From Paucisalibacillus globulus DSM 18846 (GTDB taxonomy: Bacteria > Bacillota > Bacilli > Bacillales > Amphibacillaceae), in assembly GCF_000482485.1 (NCBI RefSeq), contig NZ_AXVK01000001.1, positions 186,001 through 250,000 of the forward strand: a DNA stretch of 64,000 bases. Reading direction: 5' to 3'. Of the stretch, positions 36,595 through 45,188 are shown piece by piece. The stretch's first letter is position 1, and the number at the start of each line of letters is the position of its first letter. The notes beneath the pieces were generated by a model. The model did no database searches and was not told where the DNA came from. It saw only the letters and a program-made list of their open reading frames with translations. The position numbers and the translations under genes were made by a program.

Positions 36595-37329
36595 TTGTCT
36601 ACAGGAATGCTTATATACATAATTGTAATGGGTTGGACATTGATTGTTTACGGCAGTATAGCCTATTTCATTATAAAAAAGAAAGAATATGGTTTGATAT
36701 CTGGTTTTTCTAATCGGCCAAAAGAAGAACAAGAATATTTGATACAAAATGGCTTTATTGAAAAATTAGGGAAAGTTTTGCTTTATTCCTTTTTTATGTT
36801 AGTAATTGCAGCAGTATTGCCCATCTTTCACATTCCTTATGGAGTAGAGATTGGTTGGGGATTATTTATTATTTTTACGTTTGGTGGTCTGTTGTATTTG
36901 CAAAAGTTTGAATTTCCAACGAAAAGAAAAAAGTATCGTTGGTTATATGGAATAATTGCTATACTTACTATTGGACTAATTATAGGTGTTTCATTTGCAG
37001 GAAATCAGGATAATGAGATCTTGATAGAAAATAACACATTCATTATATCAGGGATGTATGGTATAGAATGGTCTCTCGAGAGAATAGAGAATGTTGAATT
37101 ATTGAAGAAACTCCCCGAAGTAGTAATGAAAACAAATGGTTTTTCCTCTGGAAATTCACGAAAGGGTAAATTTAAGTTGGAAGAACCATATGGGTTCGGA
37201 AGGTTATTTGTAACAGGTGATAAAGGTCCGTTTCTCTATATACGGGTAAATGATGATTATGTTATTCTTAATCGACCTACTGAACAAGAAACTATCGAGT
37301 TTTACGAACGAATAATGGATGAGCTATAG
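36595..37329 (+). CDS. membrane protein with C-terminal bPH-like domain (DUF3784-like)
   Basis: 244 residues starting at TTG (GAGGTGA eight bases upstream). Spans lie at about 5-24, 60-80, 85-103 and 113-132. GLISGFSNRPKEEQEYL between the first two is a DUF3784 hallmark. The C-terminal half (about 140-244) has the beta-rich pattern FIISGMYGIEWSLERIENVE ... GFGRLFV of bacterial PH-like domains. Function unknown; envelope stress or transport is a guess. Confidence 0.7.
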   Translation: MSTGMLIYIIVMGWTLIVYGSIAYFIIKKKEYGLISGFSNRPKEEQEYLIQNGFIEKLGKVLLYSFFMLVIAAVLPIFHIPYGVEIGWGLFIIFTFGGLLYLQKFEFPTKRKKYRWLYGIIAILTIGLIIGVSFAGNQDNEILIENNTFIISGMYGIEWSLERIENVELLKKLPEVVMKTNGFSSGNSRKGKFKLEEPYGFGRLFVTGDKGPFLYIRVNDDYVILNRPTEQETIEFYERIMDEL

Positions 37330-37349
37330 GGCTTAAAGGGGAGAAGGCG

Positions 37350-38180
37350 ATGAGAGTTGCTTTAGTAACTGGTGCAAATGGGGGAATTGGGAAGCTTATA
37401 TCGTTGGAATTGATTAGGGCAGGGTTTCTTGTAATTGCAGCGATGAGAAATACAGCTAAGCAAGATGAGTTAGTTGGTATTGTTAAGAATTTGGGGTTAG
37501 AAGCAAATTTGGAAATTGTCCAAATGGACGTTACTAAAGAAGAAGAGATTGGAGAAATTAAGGGATGGATTCAGTCTAGGTTCGGTCAATTGGATGTATT
37601 AGTTAATAATGCTGGATACTCACAAGGTGGGTTTATAGAGGATTTAACGATGGAAGATTGGGAGAGTCAGTATGGTACCAATGTATTTGGAGTTATCCAA
37701 ATAACTAAATCATTATTACCATTGCTTAAGAAATCACATAAAGGTCAAATCATTAATATTAGTAGTGTTAGCGGATATTTTGGGTTTCCTGGCATGGGTC
37801 CGTACTGCTCGTCTAAGTTTGCTGTTGAGGGATTTAGTGAGAGTTTGAGACTGGAATTGCTATCTGAACATATCTTTGTTTCCCTTATTGAACCAGCTTC
37901 TTTTAAAACAGGAATATGGGAAAAAGGCCTAGAGATAGGAGAAATTATCATGGAAGAGGAAATATTGAAAAGAAATGCTTTTGACTTTGCCAAGCAGGCT
38001 TCTAAAAATGCGGGGAATCCATTTGAAGTAGCTAATCTAGTACGAAAAATATGCCATGAGAAAAAGCCGAAGTTTCGTTATCGAGTAGGAAAAGGAGCAA
38101 ATTCATTATGGTTTATTAAGAAATTAGTTCCTTGGTCTATAATTGAGAGAATAGTATTGAAAAGACTAAATAAATCATAG
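37350..38180 (+). CDS. short-chain dehydrogenase/reductase
   Basis: 276 residues. It is a classical SDR with TGANGGIG near the N terminus (NAD(P) binding), DVLVNNAG, ISSVSG and the active site YCSSK. The RNTAKQ stretch suggests NADP preference. Substrate unknown. The ribosome binding site GGGGAGAAGG is strong. It is probably the last gene of the membrane-protein unit and ends at a terminator. Confidence 0.9.
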   Translation: MRVALVTGANGGIGKLISLELIRAGFLVIAAMRNTAKQDELVGIVKNLGLEANLEIVQMDVTKEEEIGEIKGWIQSRFGQLDVLVNNAGYSQGGFIEDLTMEDWESQYGTNVFGVIQITKSLLPLLKKSHKGQIINISSVSGYFGFPGMGPYCSSKFAVEGFSESLRLELLSEHIFVSLIEPASFKTGIWEKGLEIGEIIMEEEILKRNAFDFAKQASKNAGNPFEVANLVRKICHEKKPKFRYRVGKGANSLWFIKKLVPWSIIERIVLKRLNKS

Positions 38181-38183
38181 AAA

Positions 38184-38213
38184 AAAGTCGCAGGGTTTCT
38201 CTGCAACTTTTTC
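38184..38213 (+). terminator. terminator of the SDR gene
   Basis: AAAGTCGCAG pairs with CTGCAACTTT, followed by TTC. Confidence 0.7.
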
Positions 38214-38267
38214 TAGTTTATACTTATTTTATTCAGCCGCTATTTCATTTCGACAAAATGCAACAAA

Positions 38268-38287
38268 AATCGGGAAGTGACAGGCAC
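38268..38287. repeat. short dispersed repeat, copy 1
   Basis: ATCGGGAAGTGACAGGCACC occurs here and again, apart from the first base, at 54272-54290. It is a short conserved phrase beside a gene end in both places. Confidence 0.5.
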
Positions 38288-38295
38288 CATAAACT

Positions 38296-39777
38296 TTATT
38301 TCACTTCATATTGTCCCATCATGCCTGCGTCTTCGTGTTCAAGGATGTGGCAGTGGTACATAAATATGCCGGTGTGTGTGAATTTTGTTATGATTCGAAC
38401 GGTTTCTCCTGGTTGTACTAGGATGGTGTCTTTCCAGCCGGCTTCATTTGCTGGTGGTGGGTTTCCGTCGCGGTCTAGTACTTGGAATTGGACACCATGT
38501 AGATGGAATGGATGTGGCATGCCACCATTTAATCCAGTTCGTTGATTTGTGACTTCCCAGATTTCTGTGTCATTTAAATTTACTTCCTCATCGATACGTG
38601 ACATATCCATAGACTTGTCATTAATGGTTAAAGTAGCTCCTACTCCTGCCATGACCATATCCCGGGTAACTACAGCGCTATCTGGATCAATGTATTCTAT
38701 TTCTGTTAATTGTTCAGGTATTTCAAAAACCTTTGACTCTTCATCGGTTACAACAAATTCCATCAATTCCACTTCTACAACTTCTGAAACAGTTTTACTT
38801 AATTCTGAGCCAGTATCGATTAGTTTAATTCTATCTCCAGTTTCTAACTTAGAAAAGTCAACCAGAATCTCCGCTCGTTCCGCAGGACTCATCCGAATGG
38901 AAGTCATTTCAACAGATTTTTCTAGAAAACCTCCATCACTAGCTATTTGATAAAATTCTTGTCCATTACTTAATTCAAAATGATACGTTCTACCGTTTGA
39001 ACCATTTAATAGACGCAATCGAACCATTCCTTTTGGTACTTCTAAATATGGTGAAATTACACCGTTTACAAGAAAGGCATTTCCATAAAGTCCCATCATA
39101 ACATCGGTCATGCCTGGATCATATTGCATATTACCTTTAGAATCTAATCTTCGGTCCTGGATGACTACTGGAAAGTCATTGACGCCATATTCTTTTGGAA
39201 TATCAAGTTGTTCAGATACCTCATCTTCAATATAAAAGAACCCTGCTAATCCTTCATAGACCTGCTTTGCAGTCATGTGCATCATGTGGGGATGATACCA
39301 TAGTGTTGCGGCGGGTTGGTCAATGGTAAACTCAGGCTCCCAAGTTTCACCAGACTTAATCCCGGAATGTGGGCCGCCATCATTTTTACCATCTACTCGT
39401 AAACCATGCCAGTGAAGGGTAGTTGCTTCGTCTAATTCATTTTTCATTTTTACTTTTACCTTTTCACCCTCGTGTACTCGTATAACTGGTCCTAGTATGT
39501 TTCCGTTATACCCAAGTGTTGTAGATTCTACACCCTCTAAGATTTCACTTGTTCCTTTCTGTGCGGTTAAATGAAATTCGGCTTGCTTAGGATCAGGATC
39601 TAAATCTTCCAAAATAGGCGGAATAGGTAAGGGTTTTGATTCTACTAAGGCAGACAAATCCTCACTAGATGTTTTTTTCGATTTTTCCTCATCATCAGAA
39701 GTAAAAGCTAAAACAAGGAAAATTGCAGCTAGTAGGACAATTACAATAAGGATTATATATAAGTGAATTTTTTTCAT
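38296..39777 (-). CDS. membrane-anchored multicopper oxidase
   Basis: 493 residues from the ATG at 39777 (TTGGAG upstream). The N-terminal hydrophobic segment (about 5-27) anchors or exports it. All four copper-ligand sets are present: TLHWHGL, WYHPHMM, HPFHLHGVQF and YHCHILEHEDAGMM, the last with the type-1 Met. It resembles CotA/CueO/bilirubin-oxidase enzymes acting outside the membrane. Being at the border of the denitrification island, it could oxidise copper or shuttle electrons; this is inference. Divergent from the radical SAM gene across an Fnr-type site. Confidence 0.9.
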   Translation of the reverse strand: MKKIHLYIILIVIVLLAAIFLVLAFTSDDEEKSKKTSSEDLSALVESKPLPIPPILEDLDPDPKQAEFHLTAQKGTSEILEGVESTTLGYNGNILGPVIRVHEGEKVKVKMKNELDEATTLHWHGLRVDGKNDGGPHSGIKSGETWEPEFTIDQPAATLWYHPHMMHMTAKQVYEGLAGFFYIEDEVSEQLDIPKEYGVNDFPVVIQDRRLDSKGNMQYDPGMTDVMMGLYGNAFLVNGVISPYLEVPKGMVRLRLLNGSNGRTYHFELSNGQEFYQIASDGGFLEKSVEMTSIRMSPAERAEILVDFSKLETGDRIKLIDTGSELSKTVSEVVEVELMEFVVTDEESKVFEIPEQLTEIEYIDPDSAVVTRDMVMAGVGATLTINDKSMDMSRIDEEVNLNDTEIWEVTNQRTGLNGGMPHPFHLHGVQFQVLDRDGNPPPANEAGWKDTILVQPGETVRIITKFTHTGIFMYHCHILEHEDAGMMGQYEVK

Positions 39778-39912
39778 TACGTAAATCTCCAATCTTTTTT
39801 CTAGCATAGAGTAATCTTATTTTCAATTGTACCGTTAAATGTGCAAATTTAATGGCTATTTTTTAAACGTTTTTTGACAATATACTTTTACATCCTACTT
39901 ATCTATTTAAAG

Positions 39913-39928
39913 TGTGAAGAATGTCACA
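39913..39928 (+). promoter_or_regulatory. Fnr-type operator, radical SAM gene
   Basis: TGTGAAGAATGTCACA is a perfect TGTGA-N6-TCACA palindrome. A TAACTT box at 39950 would place it at -41.5. Confidence 0.75.
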
Positions 39929-39987
39929 GCGAGAAAACGAAAATAATTTTAACTTAAAGTTGTCATTAGTGACAAGGAGGGATTAAC

Positions 39988-41121
39988 TTGTTTAATCGAG
40001 ACTATAATGAAAATCCATTTATTGTAATTTGGGAATTGACGAGAGCCTGCCAACTACATTGTTTACATTGCCGGGCAGAGGCACAGCATCATCGTCATCC
40101 ACTAGAACTGACATTTGAAGAAGGTAAAAAGTTAATTGATGATATTTATGAAATGGATAATCCAATGCTTGTATTCACTGGTGGAGATCCACTGGAACGT
40201 CCAGATGTATTTGATATAGCAGAATATGCAATTAAGAAAGGTGTTCGGGTATCAATGACACCTTCTGCAACTCCTAACGTGACGAAAGAAGCCATGCAAA
40301 AGGCAAAGGACATTGGCCTAGCAAGGTGGGCATTTAGTATAGATGGGCACTGTGCAGAAGTACATGACCATTTCCGTGGAACAACAGGCTCATTTGATTT
40401 AACCATGGAAAGAATCAAATATCTTCATGAATTAGCGATGCCACTACAAATAAATACAGTTATTTCACGGTATAATTATGAGTACTTAGATGAAATGGCA
40501 GAAATGGTTGAAAGATTAGGATGTGTGTTATGGAGTGTCTTTTTCCTTGTACCAACTGGTCGGGGAAAGGAATCAGATATGATTACACCTGCCGAACATG
40601 AAAAAGTATTTAGATGGCTTTACCGGCTTTCCAAGAGGGTACCATTTGATATTAAAACAACAGCAGGTCAACATTATCGTCGGGTAGTCATTCAACAAAA
40701 AATGCGTGAAAATAAAGGAATGAGTGATTCCGAGCATATCTTTTATGAGGATGCAATTAACCAGGGTAAGACTGGGCAGATTGATGGATTAGGTCGTGCT
40801 CCTAAAGGAGTAAATGATGGAAATGGCTTTGTCTTTATTTCTCACACTGGCGATGTTTATCCTAGTGGATTATTACCCATTAAGGCGGGAAATGTACGCG
40901 TAACACCGTTGGCTAAAATATATAGGGAATCAGAGATTTTCCAAAATCTAAGAAACCCAGATAAATATAAAGGTAAATGTGGGGTCTGTGAATTCCGTCA
41001 TGTATGTGGAGGTTCACGTTCCAGAGCCTATAATGTAACTGGTGATTATATGGAAAGTGAACCATATTGTGTTTATATTCCTAAAGCAATGCGTCAAAAA
41101 GGAAAACAAAAGACCGTGTAA
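39988..41121 (+). CDS. radical SAM/SPASM protein, TIGR04053-like
   Basis: 377 residues from a TTG (AAGGAGG upstream). The radical SAM cluster is Cys21-x3-Cys25-x2-Cys28 (ACQLHCLHC). GGDPLERPDVF follows as the SAM-binding glycine motif. The C terminus holds further cysteines (CGVCEFRHVCGGSRSRAYN and EPYC) for a SPASM-type auxiliary iron-sulfur cluster. Relatives modify haem precursors or peptides. In this island it may serve maturation of haem or a peptide factor for the NO reductase; unproven. Single gene under an Fnr-type site, with terminator. Confidence 0.85.
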   Translation: MFNRDYNENPFIVIWELTRACQLHCLHCRAEAQHHRHPLELTFEEGKKLIDDIYEMDNPMLVFTGGDPLERPDVFDIAEYAIKKGVRVSMTPSATPNVTKEAMQKAKDIGLARWAFSIDGHCAEVHDHFRGTTGSFDLTMERIKYLHELAMPLQINTVISRYNYEYLDEMAEMVERLGCVLWSVFFLVPTGRGKESDMITPAEHEKVFRWLYRLSKRVPFDIKTTAGQHYRRVVIQQKMRENKGMSDSEHIFYEDAINQGKTGQIDGLGRAPKGVNDGNGFVFISHTGDVYPSGLLPIKAGNVRVTPLAKIYRESEIFQNLRNPDKYKGKCGVCEFRHVCGGSRSRAYNVTGDYMESEPYCVYIPKAMRQKGKQKTV

Positions 41122-41126
41122 TAAGG

Positions 41127-41162
41127 ACAGCCAAGCGAACGAGATGCTTGGCTGTTTCTTTT
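41127..41162 (+). terminator. terminator of the radical SAM gene
   Basis: ACAGCCAAGC / GCTTGGCTGT is followed by TTCTTTTA. Confidence 0.9.
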
Positions 41163-41447
41163 AGAGTGAAACTTCCTTTTGCAACCTTTTAATAAGTTGA
41201 TTAGTTCAATAGTCTTTTTATTTTGATTGCTAAGTATATCATTTATTTGTTGATTATCGTATTGAGTGATATTTAACTTGAATTCATTCACCTACTTGAT
41301 GTATTTGCGTATTTATCACTATAATGCTAGGTTATAGTTATTCTTTTTACTAAGATAAAAATTACGTTTTATACAAAAAATAATAGGTAAACTATGAAAA
41401 TAATTAATGATTGTATCCCATGAAATTGTATATTACTGACAAACAAC
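41163..41447. other. intergenic region, nothing recognised
   Basis: AT-rich sequence between two converging terminators. One minus-strand frame (start near 41291) runs into the radical SAM terminator and is not supported. Confidence 0.5.
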
Positions 41448-41494
41448 CAAAATTAAAGAGAATGTAATAGGTCAATTCCTAATCACATTCTCTT
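41448..41494 (-). terminator. terminator of the Crp/Fnr gene
   Basis: On the minus strand AAGAGAATGTGATTAGG pairs with CCTATTACATTCTCTT, followed by TAATTTTGG. Confidence 0.75.
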
Positions 41495-41499
41495 CGTAA

Positions 41500-42189
41500 T
41501 CAAAATATTTCTTTATGTAAGCCCATTATGTCTATTACAAGATATCCGCCATCATTTACACTAACTAAATCTTTCTTTTTTAGTTGTGTTAGTGTTCTAC
41601 TGACTGTTTCACGGCTTGAGCCAATCATATTTGCTAATTCTCTATTTGTTAATTGCAGGTTTAACCGAGTAAATGTTTCGTCATGCTTCTTTCCATCTTT
41701 AGCAAGTCTTAATAAAAGCATTACAATCTGTTCATATGTACTATGTAGCATCTTTTCCTCTAAGCGATTTTGTAATTCTACAATTTTGTCTCCTAGTACC
41801 CGAAAGAGTTTCACGCTAATTTCAGGATGAGTAAATAGCAACTCTTCGAATAGTTTTATAGGGACATAAATGAGAATAGAATCTTCCATTACTTCTGCAT
41901 GACCAGGATAATTATCTTTTCGAAAAAATCCTTGATGTGGAAACATTTCATTAGTTCCAAGCATATTAATAAGTTGTTCTTTACCTTGTAAATCAGTTCG
42001 ATATATCTTAATTCGTCCTTTTTGAATAAAATAGACGTTCGTTAATGGATCTCCATGCATAAATATATGAGTTCCTTGAGGGAAAAAGCGAGTATTTGCG
42101 ATATTAACAATGGGGTTCATTTCTTCTTTTGTTAAATCTTTAAATATAGGAAATCGCTGTAATAGTTCTCTGATAGTATCTGGTGACAT
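41500..42189 (-). CDS. Crp/Fnr-family regulator without iron-sulfur cysteines (NnrR/Dnr-like)
   Basis: 229 residues from the ATG at 42189 (AAAGGATG upstream). It has a cyclic-nucleotide-type sensor domain (about 20-125), dimer helix and winged helix. The recognition helix GSSRETVSRTL (R-E-x-x-S-R) suits TGTGA half-sites. It has no cysteine cluster at either end, so it is not an Fe-S FNR. Haem-based NO sensing as in DNR/NnrR is a reasonable inference. It lies inside the denitrification island and shares an operator with the divergent DUF2249 gene. Confidence 0.88.
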   Translation of the reverse strand: MSPDTIRELLQRFPIFKDLTKEEMNPIVNIANTRFFPQGTHIFMHGDPLTNVYFIQKGRIKIYRTDLQGKEQLINMLGTNEMFPHQGFFRKDNYPGHAEVMEDSILIYVPIKLFEELLFTHPEISVKLFRVLGDKIVELQNRLEEKMLHSTYEQIVMLLLRLAKDGKKHDETFTRLNLQLTNRELANMIGSSRETVSRTLTQLKKKDLVSVNDGGYLVIDIMGLHKEIF

Positions 42190-42247
42190 AGAATCATCCT
42201 TTCTATTAGATTGACAATTATATATTATCATCATACCCTACTTTTGG

Positions 42248-42263
42248 TGTGATGAAAATCACA
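42248..42263. promoter_or_regulatory. Fnr-type operator between the regulator and the DUF2249 gene
   Basis: TGTGATGAAAATCACA, a perfect palindrome. For the DUF2249 gene it is centred about 42 bp before a predicted start (CTAAAA/TAAAAT near 42286). For the regulator it lies about 66 bp from the ATG, allowing autoregulation. Confidence 0.75.
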
Positions 42264-42343
42264 GGTATAGAGTGAAGTATTTCACTAAAATGTTTTTCTG
42301 TAGGGCATATGATGGACATGTACAAAAAAAGGAGGCATTTTAG

Positions 42344-42583
42344 ATGAGTGAAATACAATTTTCAAAAAAATTACATGCACCAGATATAGAACCAAGGATT
42401 CGTCACCCGCGAATTTTTGAAGTGTTTGAAAGCTTGAATTCTGGTGAGTTTATGGAACTTACCAATGATCATGATCCTAAACCACTTCAGTATCAATTTA
42501 TGATGGAAAGAGAAGGACAGTTTACTTGGGAATATTTAGAAGATGGACCAACCCTTTGGAGAGTTGCAATCGGTAAAAAATAG
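42344..42583 (+). CDS. DUF2249 protein (denitrification-associated)
   Basis: 79 residues. RHPRIFEVFESLNSGEFMELTNDHDPKPLQYQF is the family core (given in part: the D-x-R/PR start, LxxGExxxLxxDHDPxPL). These TusA-like-fold proteins of unknown function cluster with nitrate and NO metabolism genes. It may bind a metal through its His. The ribosome binding site is AAGGAGG. It is single-gene under an Fnr-type operator. Confidence 0.85.
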   Translation: MSEIQFSKKLHAPDIEPRIRHPRIFEVFESLNSGEFMELTNDHDPKPLQYQFMMEREGQFTWEYLEDGPTLWRVAIGKK

Positions 42584-42664
42584 GTGATGAGGGTAGAATC
42601 ATTAGCTTATAATTATGGAATTTTTGTGACAAGATGGTGAAAAATGGCTAATTTTTAACTTGAA

Positions 42665-42680
42665 TGTGATTTATATCACA
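42665..42680 (+). promoter_or_regulatory. Fnr-type operator of the CuA lipoprotein gene
   Basis: TGTGATTTATATCACA lies inside a longer 24-bp palindrome (42661-42684). A -10 TATGAT at 42702-42707 puts its centre at -41.5. Confidence 0.85.
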
Positions 42681-42747
42681 TTCAAGTGCACAGGAAGACT
42701 TTATGATGAAGATGTAAAAAAAATTGCATTTAGGAGGAAAATTTATT

Positions 42748-43146
42748 ATGAAAAAATTACTTTTAGCATTACTATTTTCATTAATTTTAGTTTTAGCAGC
42801 ATGTGGTGGGGATGACGCAGAGTCTAAGGATTCGGATACATCATCTGACACAGAACAAAGCGCAGATTCAAGCACTCCAGATCCAAACAATGAAGTAAAT
42901 ATTGTTGCTTCAAACTTCCAATTTGATAAAGATGTGTATACAGTAAAATCAGGTGAAGAAGTTAAAGTGTCACTTAAAAATGATGAAGGTATGCATGGAA
43001 TTACTATCGAAGGATTAGATGTAAATATTGATGGTGAAGGAGAAGCGACTTTTACACCAACAGAACCTGGAGAATATAAAATAATCTGTAGCATCATGTG
43101 CGGTGAAGGCCACGGCGATATGGTATCAACTCTAGTAGTTCAATAA
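42748..43146 (+). CDS. stand-alone CuA-type cupredoxin lipoprotein
   Basis: 132 residues from the ATG at 42748 (TAGGAGG upstream). The lipobox LAAC (Cys19) anchors it outside the membrane, followed by an acidic Ser/Asp linker. The cupredoxin fold carries a complete CuA ligand set: His in GMHGITIEG, then CSIMCGEGHGDM (C-x3-C-x3-H-x2-M). CuA sites usually sit in oxidase subunit II or nitrous oxide reductase. A separate lipoprotein version could carry electrons to NirK or the NO reductase. Its own Fnr-type promoter supports this. Confidence 0.85.
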   Translation: MKKLLLALLFSLILVLAACGGDDAESKDSDTSSDTEQSADSSTPDPNNEVNIVASNFQFDKDVYTVKSGEEVKVSLKNDEGMHGITIEGLDVNIDGEGEATFTPTEPGEYKIICSIMCGEGHGDMVSTLVVQ

Positions 43147-43160
43147 TGAATATACTAATG

Positions 43161-43200
43161 GAACCTCAAGATTCGAAAAGGACTTGGGGTTTCTTTTTTT
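43161..43200 (+). terminator. terminator of the CuA lipoprotein gene
   Basis: AACCTCAAG pairs with CTTGGGGTT, then TTCTTTTTTT. The tail merges into the 50-bp repeat. Confidence 0.75.
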
Positions 43201-43246
43201 GTAGTTAGGAAAGTATAAAAAACTTTCCGCCAACATAAGAAAAACT
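43193..43246. repeat. dispersed 50-bp repeat, copy 2
   Basis: It matches 4429-4479 with few changes (GTAGTTAGGAAAGTATAAAA ... CATAAGAAAAA). Confidence 0.65.
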
Positions 43247-43306
43247 AACACATTTGCAAAAGGAAGAACGAATGCGAGTTTTTCTAAGCTTTGAACCCAA
43301 CGAATA

Positions 43307-43475
43307 GTTGATGGAAAGTGTGAAGTAAATTGCTTATGATTATGATTATGTTCTAAACATCTAACTGGCTTCAAAATAACGTATAGAACACTTTTATACA
43401 TCATTTCAACCCATTATCTACTTCAAAATGATATATAGCAATGTATTCCTCATGTAGTTACTTAATAGTTTATAC
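43307..43475. mobile_element. 169-bp mini copy of the repeat family (copy 3)
   Basis: The left end is GTTGATGGAAAGTGTGAAGT, the right end AGTTACTTAATAGTTTATAC. The interior matches 216-359. It has the same two end types as the 55.3 and 61.0 kb elements, so it looks like a deletion derivative. It lies between the CuA gene and nirK. Confidence 0.7.
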
Positions 43476-43615
43476 CAATAGCAACAAACTGTAAGTAAAT
43501 GATCTATTTTTTACTTAAAAGTAATGCTAATTATTATGGAACATAGTACGACCGTAGTATGTATTTGTGCAATACTATTGCTCCGACATTAATTGTTCAT
43601 AATTTCACAAGGAAG

Positions 43616-43631
43616 TGTGATTCAAATCACA
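43616..43631 (+). promoter_or_regulatory. Fnr-type operator of nirK
   Basis: TGTGATTCAAATCACA, perfect. A -10 TATAAT at 43653-43658 puts the centre at exactly -41.5. Confidence 0.88.
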
Positions 43632-43760
43632 ACGATAATGATGGAATGGTTTTATAATCAAGGTGAAGATAAGATAAATGATTAATTAAATGTTCAATAA
43701 ATCACAAATTATCTTTATGCTAATTTATCTTATCTATTAAAAAACTCTGAGGTGAGCATT

Positions 43761-44780
43761 ATGAAAAAAATAAAATTTGGTTTGCTTGTAGGGTTAAGTA
43801 TTCCTGTATTATTATTATCTGCTTGTGGTGAACAACCAGAGAATACTGAACTAAAGGATGCTGCAGATAAGAATGTCGTGGAAGTTAGCACACAAGTATT
43901 TGCGCCTCATGAAGGAGTAAATCAGGAGCCTGTTCCCCTAGAGATGGAACGTGATGGAACGGATGTTTTTGTGAAAATGACTGCACAGATTACAGATATA
44001 CAACTGGATAAAGACACATTGTATAAAGCATGGACATTTAATGGTGAAGCTCCAGGTCCAGTAGTTGTTGTTAATGAAGGTGACACCATTCACTTTACAT
44101 TAGACAATATGGATCCAGCAGTACCACATAGTATGGACTTCCATGCTGTGCATACTGCACCTAACGTAGGCTTTGCTGATGTAATGCCAAATGAAGAAGG
44201 TACCTTCGCATATAAAGCTAACAGTCCGGGGGTATTTATGTATCATTGTGGTACAGCTCCAGTTATAGCACACATTGCAAATGGTATGCATGGAGTAATC
44301 ATCGTTAAACCAGCGGATGGCTATCCAACAGATGATTTAGTTGATAAAGAATTTGTAATTGTACAAAATGAGTGGTACGACTACAACAATATGGAAGACA
44401 TGATAGAAGGGGAACCTAACCAAGTTGTATTCTCTGCAAAAGCTCTGGAAGAGGGACAAATTAATACCAATGGTACCGTTGGAGCATTAATCGATACACC
44501 GCTTGAAGCAAAAGTAGGGGATAGAATCCGTTTCTATATAAACAATGTTGGACCAAACGAATTAAGTAGCTTCCATGTAATTGGTACAATCATGGAAGAT
44601 GTCTACATCGATGGTCATCCAGCAAACCACTTAAAAGGAATGCAAACAGTAGGTTTACCAGCTAGTGGTGGAGCGGTAGTAGAGTTCGTTGTACAAGAAC
44701 CTGGGGAATACAAATTTGTTACACATCAATTTGAACACGTTGAAAAAGGCGCAGCAGGTAAAATCATTGTAACTGAATAA
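43761..44780 (+). CDS. nirK: copper-containing nitrite reductase NirK (lipoprotein)
   Basis: 339 residues from the ATG at 43761 (GAGGTG upstream). It reduces nitrite to nitric oxide. The lipobox LSAC (Cys22) anchors it to the outer face of the membrane, usual for Gram-positive NirK. Type-1 and type-2 copper ligands are visible: PHSMDFHAVH (catalytic Asp and His), MYHCGTAPVIAHIANGMHG (His, Cys, His, Met), SSFHVIG (catalytic His) and THQFEH (type-2 His). Single gene under an Fnr-type operator, followed by a terminator. Confidence 0.95.
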   Translation: MKKIKFGLLVGLSIPVLLLSACGEQPENTELKDAADKNVVEVSTQVFAPHEGVNQEPVPLEMERDGTDVFVKMTAQITDIQLDKDTLYKAWTFNGEAPGPVVVVNEGDTIHFTLDNMDPAVPHSMDFHAVHTAPNVGFADVMPNEEGTFAYKANSPGVFMYHCGTAPVIAHIANGMHGVIIVKPADGYPTDDLVDKEFVIVQNEWYDYNNMEDMIEGEPNQVVFSAKALEEGQINTNGTVGALIDTPLEAKVGDRIRFYINNVGPNELSSFHVIGTIMEDVYIDGHPANHLKGMQTVGLPASGGAVVEFVVQEPGEYKFVTHQFEHVEKGAAGKIIVTE

Positions 44781-44795
44781 TAATAGTCCTAATAA

Positions 44796-44837
44796 GCACT
44801 AGACCCCTTGAGATTAATTGGGGCCTAGTGCTTTTTT
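44796..44837 (+). terminator. terminator of nirK
   Basis: GCACTAG-A-CCCC pairs with GGGG-C-CTAGTGC, followed by six T. Confidence 0.9.
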
Positions 44838-45117
44838 GTATGGTGGTAATTTGATGTGGTAAATCGATAGTGTAATTGTTCACAAGCTCTTGCTGTGAGG
44901 TCACAAAGTTCTTAAAATTACTCTCGCAAGCACCGACTATAGGGGCCTACGGGTATTGACTCGGTCAAAATCCAAGTAATCAACCTATTTACTTCCCAGA
45001 TAGAGAAACACTAATTTCCTAATTCTACCCATAAACTAAGGCCACTACTCGTATATGTAACCCTGTTCACAATCTTGTCATTTTCCAATCGAAATGAGAC
45101 AAAAATCACACTGAGGG
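44838..45117. other. intergenic region before the NO reductase operon
   Basis: No gene supported. A compact palindrome TGTGAGGTCACA at about 44894 lacks the N6 spacing of the Fnr-type sites. Nothing else recognised. Confidence 0.45.
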
Positions 45118-45133
45118 TGTGACATATTTCACT
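45118..45133 (+). promoter_or_regulatory. Fnr-type operator of the NO reductase operon
   Basis: TGTGACATATTTCACT, one mismatch from perfect. A -10 TACAAT at 45155-45160 puts its centre at -41.5. Confidence 0.85.
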
Positions 45134-45188
45134 TTGAAACGACCCAACTAAAAATACAATATAGATGAAGATAAAAGGAGGGATTCAG

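Noticed and set aside
41094-41291. 65-aa minus-strand frame beyond the radical SAM gene
   Set aside because: Its end is encoded by the radical SAM terminator and coding sequence, and the ribosome binding site is too close to the start.
44889-44905. Extra Fnr-type site (TGTGAGGTCACA)
   Set aside because: The half-sites are only two bases apart, not six, and no promoter lies at the right distance.
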